Shown here piece by piece: positions 23,204 to 33,600 of a stretch of DNA of 64,000 bases. How positions within the stretch are numbered: position 1 is the first letter of the stretch; each line of letters begins with the position of its first letter. Source of the DNA: Limnomonas spitsbergensis (taxonomy: Eukaryota > Chlorophyta > Chlorophyceae > Chlamydomonadales); assembly GCA_037349105.1 (NCBI GenBank), contig JAYJMM010000111.1, positions 3,421,001 to 3,485,000 of the forward strand, in the 5' to 3' direction. The notes beneath the pieces are model-generated. The model was not told the DNA's origin. It worked only from the letters and a program-made list of their open reading frames with translations, and did no database searches. Made by a program: the position numbers and the translations under genes.

Positions 23204-23396
23204 ACCGTAGATTTGCTTTACCTTCCCTGATAATTAATGGGGTTTGGGGTTGAGGGATCCATGCATTTTCTACGTATCGATTATCGACGCCATTTTTCAG
23301 TCAGAAATAAGGAGTGGTTAATACTAGTTTGCTTCAAGGGCAGCATTACAAGAAATCATTTTTGATGCCGAAGGGAAGGCAAATCAAATCAACGGT
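23204..23396. mobile_element. MITE with 25-bp terminal inverted repeats, copy 1
   Basis: The left end reads ACCGTAGATTTGCTTTACC.. and the complement of the right end reads ACCGTTGATTTGATTTGCC.., an inverted repeat of about 25 bp in a 193-bp unit. The interior (ATTAATG, GGGATCCATG, ATCGATTATCGAC, AATCATTTTTGATG) is shared with copy 2 at 33375-33561. There is no coding capacity. Confidence 0.75.
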
Positions 23397-23519
23397 GAAA
23401 ATCTATCTTGAAATTGAACCCTTCATGTCGAACACTTAATATTTAACCCTGAAACCTTCATTCGTAGCGCAGGTCGCTTCATCGTTTGCCTACGAGTGCT
23501 CCTGCTCGGCCCCCGCTTG

Positions 23520-23760
23520 GCTTAAAGCTTCCCCACCTCCACCCTTGTTGCTTTTCTTTGCCTTCTTGGGGAATAGACTTGAGAGGGGCAAAGATGCTTC
23601 GGGCTGCCTTTTCCTTTTGGGGGGGGTATTTCTTTCTCCTTTGTGTTCTTCTTCTTCTTTCCCTTTTATCTTAAGTTTATTTTCTTCCAACGGGACAGTT
23701 GGGCACCCACGCGGCCGAGCCTTTTTGAGCAGGGCCCAGAGGTGTTATGTCGTTGCCACC
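23520..23760 (-). mobile_element. GGGCGCCCAACTG-family element, copy B (inverted)
   Basis: On the minus strand this shows CCTCTGGGCCCTGCTCAAAA, GGCTCGGCCGCGTGGGTGCC, CAACTG and then a long purine-rich tail, matching copies A and D in reverse orientation. Confidence 0.7.
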
Positions 23761-23789
23761 TCCACCCTTTATGGAGGAAAGCGCAGCGG

Positions 23790-24190
23790 CATACCAGTAC
23801 GCCTTCTTTAATCGAGAGGCACAGCTGTGAGATTATCCCTAAACCCTTGAACCTTAAACCTTAACCCTCAACAAAGTTTGGCGCAGCGGCATACGCCTTC
23901 ACAATCCAAGAGGCACAGAAGTGGCATAAACCCTTTACCCTAAACTCAAACCCCAAACTCTGAACCCTTGACGGTGTTTAGAACAACGTCATACTCCTTT
24001 TCCAATTGAGAGGCAAATGTGAGATAAACCCTTAACCCTGAAACATAAACTCCAAATTCTTAAATTATGAACGGAATTAAGCGCAACAACATATACATTT
24101 TCAATCCAAGAAGCACACAAGTGTGGTTAACCCTAAATTCTGAAACCCAAACTCCAAACTCGAACCCTCGACAGAGGTAAGCGCAACACA
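23790..24190 (+). repeat. four to five diverged units of about 105 bp with telomere-like filler
   Basis: Each unit starts GCGCAGCGGCATAC or a variant, continues with CAATC-AAGAGGCACA, and ends with ACCCTAAACTCAAACCC-type text. It resembles the junction arrays of the nearby genes, but no exon was found beside it. Confidence 0.7.
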
Positions 24191-24399
24191 ACGATATGGC
24201 CCCACACTCCTGCATTCATACACGCAGATGGTAGTTACATAGGGGAATCTGAAGTGACATAAAATAAACTATAAAACGTGGGACCCTGCGATCTAGTGTA
24301 AGTTGTGAAAAAAGGGTCGTTAATATTTATCCATGGGGCCCCATGTTATGCCCTATATTCCCTCAAACTGTCTGCCCTTCCTTTTGCCCCGTGTTTTTC

Positions 24400-24530
24400 A
24401 CAAGTTTGAGCAGGGCCCGGAGGTCAATGACATTACAACTCTGGGCCCTGCTCAAAAAGGCTCGGCCGCGTGGGCGCCCAACTGACCCGTTGGAAGGAAG
24501 GGGAAAAAACCAGGGCCCAGAGGTATAACG
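24400..24530. mobile_element. GGGCGCCCAACTG-family element, rearranged copy C
   Basis: GAGCAGGGCCCGGAGGTCAA faces CTCTGGGCCCTGCTCAAAAA in opposite orientation, followed by GGCTCGGCCGCGTGGGCGCC and a short purine tail, then another inverted end (CAGGGCCCAGAGGTATAACG). It looks like nested or head-to-head ends. Confidence 0.6.
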
Positions 24531-24878
24531 TCACTGACAAGTTTGTGTCCATTGCCACTGTAGGCCGGGGCCCCATCACCCTTGCCAGCCTATGGGTGCC
24601 TGTCTATGCGCCAACCTTAACGGGATGCGGCTGGTGCCTGGATGGGGCAGCAGGCACCCTCAACAGAACTAAAGCCTGTATTCTGCCGAGCTCCTTGGGA
24701 TTGTAAGCCTGGATTTTATATCTTTATTTTCATGGTATGCAATGTACACACATGTATGGTGCAAGAGAAGCAACAGCAGTCATGCAATCCATTGCAATGA
24801 CACTCCTTGAGATTTTGCTTGGCACTTCTTTGCATGCTGATGAGTTTTCCCCCTGGTTCATTCAAGTATCCTAATCTT

Positions 24879-25312
24879 GATTACCGGTAAATGATTACTG
24901 GTAAATGATTACCGGTAAATGATTACCGATAAATGATTACCGGTAAGTGATTACCGGTATATGATTACCGATAAATGATTACCGGTAAATGATTACCGGT
25001 AACTGATTACCGGTAACTGATTACCGATAAATGATTACCGGTAAATGATTACCGATAAATGATTACCGATAAATGATTACCGGTAAATGATTACCGATAA
25101 ATGATTATCGGTAAATGATTACCGGTAAATGATTATCGGTAAATGATTACCGGTAAATGATTACCGGTAAATGATTACCGGTAAATGATTACCGGTAAAT
25201 GATTACCGGTAAATGATTACCGGTAAATGATTACCGGTAAATGATTACTGGTAAATGATTACCGGTAAATGATTAGCGGTAAATGATTACCGGTAAATGA
25301 TTACCGGTAAAT
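24879..25312. repeat. 14-bp satellite, about 31 copies of ATTACCGGTAAATG
   Basis: A 434-bp array with a 14-bp period. Each unit contains the perfect palindrome TTACCGGTAA. Variants (ACCGAT, ATCGGT, ACTGGT, AGCGGT) are scattered through it. It is directly followed by copy D of the dispersed element. Confidence 0.95.
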
Positions 25313-25359
25313 CGTTTCCATGAGAACCGTCACATTGGTAACAACAAGGCGACAAGTCA

Positions 25360-25505
25360 ATAACGTTACACCTATGGGCCCGCTCAAAGCTCGGCCGCAT
25401 GGGCGCCCAACTGTTCAGAAGGGAGAATAAAAGAAACTAAAAGGAAGAGGGGGGGGAAAGGAACAAAAGGAAAGGCCGGGAAGGCAAAGAAGACCAAGTC
25501 CGACT
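25360..25505 (+). mobile_element. GGGCGCCCAACTG-family element, copy D
   Basis: AATAACGTTACACCTATGGG, GCTCGGCCGCATGGGCGCCC, AACTGTTC and the purine-rich tail ending GGCAAAGAAGACCAAGTC match copy A closely. Confidence 0.75.
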
Positions 25506-26338
25506 CCTGACTTCCACAGAATCCCTAGAGACTAACCCTCAACAATGCCCACAGCACAGTCCACAAAACCTAGTGCATCCCACCCCTGCTCAGTCTGGTA
25601 CAGCTGGTGGAAGTTAGTGGCAGCGTCCGGAGGACCGAGGCGACAAGTAATCAGAGGTGCTGCTGCACAACGCGAAAATCTGGCATGTCAGGTCGCAGGT
25701 TTGTCTTCATGCTTTATGATAATGCTCATTTCTTTCCTCCATACCGGATACTTCATCATAATTTCATGACATCGCCTTGGATCAGCGTCCCAGCAATCGG
25801 AAATTGAAGTCCTTACCTGCATTCAATGATTTATGTGTGAACGTCAGTGGAAGGCAAATGACGGAATCTGCGGTCGAGCGAGTGCGGTGGGTCCTGCTGG
25901 AGATCTGAGAAGTGGATTGGCGTCTTATCTCACACTCGACATGCAGCTTAGGCACCGGCCACCAGGTATATTGGCTGTTGATCTCACGTTCGACCACATA
26001 TCTTCGCGCTGCATTCGAGTACAAAAGGCGTGGAAAGTGACAAGTCGCTCGTGACCAAAAGATTTTTCAACGCACTTGGACAAGCCCAACCGACGATTCA
26101 CACCAGGGGTTTCACACAGTGGATCCACACTGCAGCCGACATTCTTGTCGGCGATTCCAAAGCAAGAAAGTAAACACAGCAGACACACGAAATGACGAAA
26201 GCGATTCGACTCATCATGAACGTCTTTTTGTAAACTTGGGATTCCATAAGGAGCCTGCAAAGCCCTGAGGATACTGTATTTGTGGGTGACACCAAATTGA
26301 GCTTATCCGATGGACGCTCCGTCAGGGCACATCAAACC

Positions 26339-26560
26339 CCTCTTGGGCTGGCCTCCTAAATCCTGCCAGATTTCCTGCCAGAAGTCAAGTTGGAACACAA
26401 AATTCCAGCTTAGAAGGGACATGCTATCCAAAATGCTTCATCAACTTGTCGCTGTTGATACATCACCTTGGATAGCATGCCTCTTCAGAGCTGGATCTTC
26501 GTGTTCCGACCTGGCTTCTGGCAGGAAATCTCGCAGAACTTCGGAGGCCAGCCCAAGAGG
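26339..26560. repeat. foldback: about 98-bp inverted repeat arms with a short loop
   Basis: The left arm (26339 to about 26436, from CCTCTTGGGCTGGCCTCC to CATGCTATCCAA) is complementary to the right arm (about 26465-26560, from TTGGATAGCATGC to GGAGGCCAGCCCAAGAGG) with roughly 10-15% mismatches. The loop is about 28 bases. It would fold into a long hairpin: either a foldback element or a hairpin-RNA source. Confidence 0.85.
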
Positions 26561-27675
26561 GTACGGTTGGCTCAGATGCCGTGTCAGTGATGGCTAGAGT
26601 TGAGTGTCTGATGAGTCATCAGCGAACCAAGGACATGTACTACCGGTACTTGCCTAGGACCGATTCGCTGGGTGGACTCGAAAGTGATAAATTACCTTAC
26701 CTCTTATGCCTCATTTCTGATGGATAAATAGACGGTGCCATGGCGTGGAATTTACATAGCCACCCCAATACCACATGCCTAATTGCCTGTACCGTAACGC
26801 CATATACGGGGACACATAGCACGCTGAGGCATAGAACGATGCGATTTTGCCATTTAGCTGTTGTAGCCCGCTTCTGATGGCATTTTTTAAATCTCTATCA
26901 AGGTTTCCCAGATCTCTCTCAACGATCTCAATAATCCAGGTCTCGAAGTATTGGGACGGGTGTGGGTGTTGGGTGAGAAAGTGGCTGTTGGTAGGGTTGT
27001 GATTTTTGTGAAGCGACATTCTGTTACTTTTTTATGTGAGGAGAGGAGTGAGCTGTCATGAGGAGGTTGTCGACCCGCGCGGATACCATTTTCCATATGT
27101 GTGAGGCATTTTGTTCGGACTTTGCCATGTACTTAAGGTATTCACTCTTCATTACTCCATCGTGTGAAAATCCATAGTCACCATCATCATGAATTCGCCA
27201 AATCAAAACAAGAATCAGCACAAGAACATACAGGAACAGTATCCTCAACTTCCCCAACCACCTCAAGCACATGTTCGCCTACCCACCCTTTCGCCAAATC
27301 AGCTACGGTTCTCCAACCATGTTCCGGTTCTCCAACCCTGATACGGTTCAGGGGTTACGGTTTACGATATACCGTATCTGAGCTTCAGATTTCAGGGATA
27401 ACCTGTTCATTAGCGCGATTTAGCTACACCTCGGCTCACCGCCTACCGGGGGGGGGAAGTATAGGCTTCAGTCCTCGTTGGAAAACAGCTGGCCTGCGCC
27501 AGTCTTCATTCCATTCAACGCAGTTCTACCTCTAGGGGACAGCCGGACCACCATCGCTATATCGCAGGTGCACTGTTGCAGGCATTCCATGCTCACTGGG
27601 AAGTAGGCAACACAACAGTTTTGCAGCCGCCTACCGCGCCTGGCAGTCAGAAGCTACCAAATGCCTGAGAAGCTG

Positions 27676-30600
27676 TCAGAAGCTGACGGTCCTCTTGACA
27701 GCCGCTATGCACCGTTGCACCGAGGGCAGGTACATCGTCTCGTACACCAACGGGAAGGGCGTGTCCATGCCGCACACGCGCAACGGCGGGGACTCGAGCC
27801 GCAGGAAGCAGCGGCGGGAAATGGTCGCCACAATCTCCGCTCCGAAGCCACCTGTCGGGGAGGATTTCAGGTTTAAAGCTTCAGCTCAAAGGCCGCCTGC
27901 CAGGTGTAATGTCATGTTCAAAGTCATGGCTCCGAAGCCACCTGCCAGGGAGGGGTTCAGGTGTAAAGCTTCAGCTCAAAGGCCGCCTGCCAGGTAATAA
28001 TTTCATGTTGCATGTTGTAGGTCATGGCCCCTAAGCCACCTGCCAGACAGGATTTCAGATTTCAGGTTTCAGATTTCAGCTCGAAGGCCACCTGACAGAG
28101 GGGATTTCAGGTTTCAGATTTAGCTCAAAGGCCACCTGCCACAGGGGATTTCAGGCGTCAGGTTTCAGACCAGCCTGCACCCCAGGCTCCGAAGCCACCC
28201 ACCAGGGAACATTTCAGGTACCAGCTCACAAGCCACCTGACAGGGAACATTTCACTTTTCAGGTTTCAAGCAGTGACAGAATTTTGGATCCGAAGCCACC
28301 CGCCGGGGTCGATGTCAGGTTTCAGATTTCAAATTCTGAAGCCACCTGGGAGCATTTAATGCTTCAGGTTCCAGGTTGCGGAAGCCGCTTATCAATGAGG
28401 TTTTGAGGTTATATTTCTAGCTTCAGAGCTGCCTGTAAGAGAGGATGTCAAGTTTCAGGTAATGGCTCCAAAGGCGCCAGGCAGGAAGGGTTCCAGGTTT
28501 ATGGATTCACAGCTCCAATGCTGCCCTGTCAGGTAGAATTTCAGGTTCAAGTCACAGCTCCAAAGCCCCCTACCAGGAATAGTTTCAGATTCAAGGTTTA
28601 AGGTCATAGCTCCTAAGCCACCCGCAAAGGAGGATGTAAGGGTTTAGGACATGGCTCAAGTCGCCTGCCAGGTAAGAATTCAGGTTGAAGGTTTCAGGCC
28701 ATAGCTCCAAAACCGCCTACCAGGAATGATTTCACATTCCAGGTTTCAGGCCATAGCTCCCAAGCCACCCAGGGAGGATGCCAGGGTTAAAGTATAAAGC
28801 CACAGCTCCAAATCCGCCTGCCATGGAGGGTTGCATACTTGCATGTCCACACCACAGATATCAGGGCATTGTGAAGTATTTGTGAATTATGAACTGTCCA
28901 GCAGAGCATCACATTTGATGCACGGGACATGTGCCCGTAAACTGGTACAGGCACTAAATACACTGGGTCGGCGAGCGGTAACCAGCAATGCACATTATAA
29001 GCAGTGCCGAACAATTGCGCCGGGATTCAGAAATCGTTTAAGTAATTACGGTCCCTTACCGGTAAAGTAGCTGAAGTCCCCTTGAAATTACGGTGACTGT
29101 AACCCAGCTGCGTAATTCAGCCACCATAAGGACCGTATTCGGCACAGCACTGATTGTAAGGCACAATGGATCCCCCCTGCCCACGACTGGCAGGTCTGGA
29201 TGGAGACAAAACTGGGCCATGGCCTGGTCCCCATCAGCCCAGACGTGCTTCGTCTACAATTCAGCTACATCGTTTATGAAAGCTTTTGCTTGGGAAAGTC
29301 TTATACTTTGGGTACCGAAGGTGCATGAAAGCTGGGGGCCTGTTGCGGCAAGCGCTGCTGCTAGGGGAACTAAGCCTCTTCGGACGGTCAAGGCTCGGTT
29401 CCCATCGTCCTACTGGTCATGGTAGCACAATCTGGCTGAACCTGTGCCGTATCGAGCCGTATCGTAACACTTTCGTAGTACAATCCGGCTGAACCTGTGC
29501 CGTATTGCGCCGTATCGTGCTACCTTGCTCCTGGAAGTGGCTACCCAATAGACTGATGAAGGTGGACCGGTGCACACTAAATTCAGCACAGTTCCAGATC
29601 CTTCTCTTCCTTTCTGACCGTTTTCTTCAGTCCCTCTTTCCCCCCTCGTCTGCCCTGACCGTTCCTACCAGGCTGTTGGACGCCCACGCCGCGACGGAGC
29701 TTTTGAGCAGGGCCCTGAGGCGCAACCAAAAGTAACTGCACAAGATCCAGCTCACCTTCAAAAAACCTCCAGGGTGACCTGTTTTTGTACCATACCGTAC
29801 TATACTGTACCATACTGTACCGTTTTGTGCTATACCATACAGTGCCATACCTTACCATACTGTAGCGTTCTGTGCTATACCATACAGTGCCATACCTTAC
29901 CATACTGTACCGTTCTGTGCTATACCATACAGTGCCATACCTAACCATACTGTACCATACTGTGCCGTACTGTGCTGGTTATTCCTCCATTCCCTCTGCC
30001 CCCCTTCGATCCTCACTTGTGATGGGCGCCTCATGACTGACGATGAGCCTGCCCGTTTTGTTCACAGACTCCTCCACTGCCTCCACGTCCCACGGTTGCA
30101 ACGTGCGCAAGTCGATCACCTGATCAATGAAAAGTATTTTACTACGCTTGGTTATTTACCATGGATTTGCTACGTATTTTCTGCAACGTATTTTATTACT
30201 CTTGTTACTTTTGTCAGAACTGATCAAGAGATTGCTTGCAAATTGCTGGTATAGTCCAGGCCATCCTGCTTACTTCATCTTGCGGCACCCACCTCACAGG
30301 AGATGCCCTCCTTTTTGGCCAGGAGCGCCGTCTGCTCCAGAACCAGCACCTGCCGGCAGGCCACCAGACAGCAGGGGGAGGGGGGAGGGTTAGCTGGCTA
30401 GGATAGGCTTAGGGTTAAGAGACACAACGATGAAAGTGAATGCCACGGATTTACCGGCTGCTCCAGAACCGGCACCTGCCGGCAGGCCCAGTCACCCGGA
30501 CAGTGGGGAGGTAAAGTCAGCTGGCTAGGAGGGGTTCTGGGTGTCGGAGATACAACGATGAAAGTGGTAGTAGCAGATCTGTCTTCAGCTCCAGAACCAG

Positions 30601-33600
30601 CTCTTGCCTGCAGTCCAGGTAACTGTTTGCCATCTGCTCCAGAAATAGAGGCATGCCCGCATGTCAGCCGGACAGCAGGAGGATTGGGTCAGCTGGCCGG
30701 GACAGGTTTAGGATTGAGGTGTTTAGAAACACTACAGTGGAAGTGAACGTATCAGGTTTGCCGTCTGCTCCAAAACCCACAAGTGTGACATCGGAGCCGG
30801 TGCGCACTAGCCCACAAGTGTGACCTCCACATATTCTAACCCAGCCTACAGACATGGCCCATGCTCGTGATGTAGCCGAACTGCAGCTGAAGCTGAAAAA
30901 GCAGTGGTAAACACATGCTGCCCCCCAGCCCACAAGTGTGACAATGAAGCCGGAGCACACCAGCCCACAAGTGTGACATCACACACCTGCTGTGCCCAGT
31001 CCACAAGTGTCACCCTGGAGCCGGAGCGCACCAGACCACACGTGTGACATCACACACCTGCTGTGCCCAGTCCACAAGTGTAACCCTGGAGCCGGAGCGC
31101 ACCAGACCACACGTGTGACATCACACACCTGCTGTGCCCAGTCCACAAGTGTAACCCTGGAGCCGGAGCGCACCAGACCACAAGTGTGACATCACACACC
31201 TGCTGCTCCCAGTACACAAGTGTCACCCACGCACCTGCTGCCCCCAGCCCACAAGTGTGACGTCCGAGCCGGGGCGCACCAGCCGGGCCTTGCCTAGTGG
31301 GAGGACGAAATCGCCAACTGGCACGTCCTCCACAGAAGTGCGGTACCTGGTGGTGGGGTCATAGGACGCGGGCGAGGGTAGGGAGATTTCCTTTCAATTT
31401 ATTCGTATTTGGGATATTGGAATGTTGGTACAAAAGATGTACACAATACAAAAGATGTACACAGTACGGAATCTCCCACTGGCACCTCCTCATCAGAGGC
31501 GCGGTACCTGGCGGCGGGGTCAGAGGACGCGGGCGAGGGTAGGGAGATTTACTTTCAGTTATTCGTATTTGGGATATTGGCATGCTGGTATAAAAGATGT
31601 ACACAATACGAAAGATGTACACAGTACGGAATCTCCCATTGACACCCATCAACAGAGGTGCGGTGCCTGGCGGCGGGGTCAGAGGATGCGGGCGTGGGGG
31701 AGGAGATGGGAGGTGCGAGGGCTTTATAAGTGTTATTGGAACCATTCAAATGGGATACTGGAAGACTGGTACGAAAAGGTGTTAAAATACGATATCGCCC
31801 ACTGTACCTCCTACACATAAGTGCAGTATCTGGCCAAGGGGTCAGAGGACAAAGGCTGGTCCGAAAAGTGTATGCATGTGTTTCAGGCTTTTCTTCCAGG
31901 GCCGGTTAGTGTGAACAGATTGTACAGGCAAGGTAGAAAAGCAGGCAAGGTAGAAAAGCAGGGCCACCTCCAGCCACAATTACTGCTCCCTGACCGGCGC
32001 CCGACGTGCCCTATTTTCCCGATCGGAAAGTCGCTCACATAATTTGGAGCTCTCAAAACACACAGGTAAAGACCACCCCATGCTTTCACGCACCTTCTTG
32101 ACCGGCCCCCTTGCGCCCTATTTTCCCAATCAGATCGCAGCTCACATAATTGGGGGCTCTCAGAAAACATGAGTAAAAGCTATTTTAAACTATCACACCC
32201 CTCCCTGACCCGCGCCCTTTTTCCCGATCAGACCGTGACTCGCACCATTTTGGGGCTCGAGAAACAAGTACCACAAGTATCACTTGTAACTAAGGCCACC
32301 CCAACCTTTTCCACCCCCTCCTCGACCGGCCCTCACAGCACCCTTGTTCACAATCAGCTCGCAGCTCACATAATTTTGGGGCTTGACAAACATATAAATA
32401 ATAAACTAAGGCCACCCCAACCTTTTACGCCCCCTCCTTAACTGGCCCCGTGGCGCCTTTTTCACGATCAGCTCGAAGCTCGTATAATTGGGAGGCTTGA
32501 CAAACACACAAATAAGTAAGGCCACCCAACCTTTTGCGCCCCCTCCTCGACTGACCTTCCTAGCGCCTTCCTTCCTGATCAGACGGCAACTCTCATCATT
32601 TCCAGCTCGAAGAAAACACACAAATAGCGAAGGTTACCCCAACCTATCGAGGTCCCTCCCTGACCTGCTGTCGGAGCCAGTTCACTAACGGTCAAATCAT
32701 TTTTTGCTCAAAGGACACATGATACAGGCTGCCTCCCCTGGCCAGCTGCCGTTGCCTGCCAGCCATTACTGACATCATTTTTGGCTTGAAGGACACGCGA
32801 CACGTCGATACAGGCTGCCACCCCAGGCCGGCTGCTATTGCCTACCAGCCATCACTCACATCATGTTTTGCTCAAAGGACACGTGATACAGGCTGCCCCC
32901 CCAGACCAGCTGCCCTCCCCTGGCCAAATTCCCTCCCTGGCTAGCTGCCGTTGCCTGCCAGCCCCTGACCAGCTGCCCCCCTTGGCCAGCTGCCGTAGCC
33001 TGCCAGCCCCTGACCAGCTGCCCCCCTTGGCTAGCTGCCGTAGCCTGCCAGCCCCTGACCAGCTGCCCCCCTTGGCTAGCTGCCGTAGCCTGCCAGCCCC
33101 TGACCAGCTGCCCCCCTTGGCTAGCTGCCGTAGCCTGCCAGATAGATTGAAGAGCGATGCGACTACGACTTCACCAAAACCATATAAAAGGACAGGCAGC
33201 GTGGCCCCATGTCGTCCCTCTCTCTACTGCCAGCCTTCACTCACATCATTTTCGGCTCGAAGAACACCACGGGGTTGGGGTCCCTAAGATGAGAGAGCAG
33301 GGCAAAGAATTTTCAGGATTTAATTAATTTGTCCTGAAAACAAACTTCCAGAAACAAACTCTGATGTTTGGTATACCGTGGCTTTGCTTTGCCTTCCCTC
33401 ATAATTAACGCTGTTTGGGCATCCATGGATTTACTAATGATCGATTGTCCACATAAGTTTTCAATCCAAAATTTAGAGTTCTCGTCGACATTTTTGCCCT
33501 GAGGGCAGCACTAAAATAAATCATTTTTGATGTCCGAGGGAAATCAAATCAAATCTACGGCATGCGCGTGTTTCACATGTGTTCATTCATGCCTCCCCTG

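Noticed and set aside
24879..25312. CRISPR-like array
   Set aside because: The 14-bp units are contiguous with no spacers, and the window is eukaryotic.
27661..27997. Plus-strand open frames ([14 protein letters not shown]..)
   Set aside because: Their complement encodes the conserved C-terminus of the E1-beta subunit ([14 protein letters not shown]), in phase with the other minus-strand exons.
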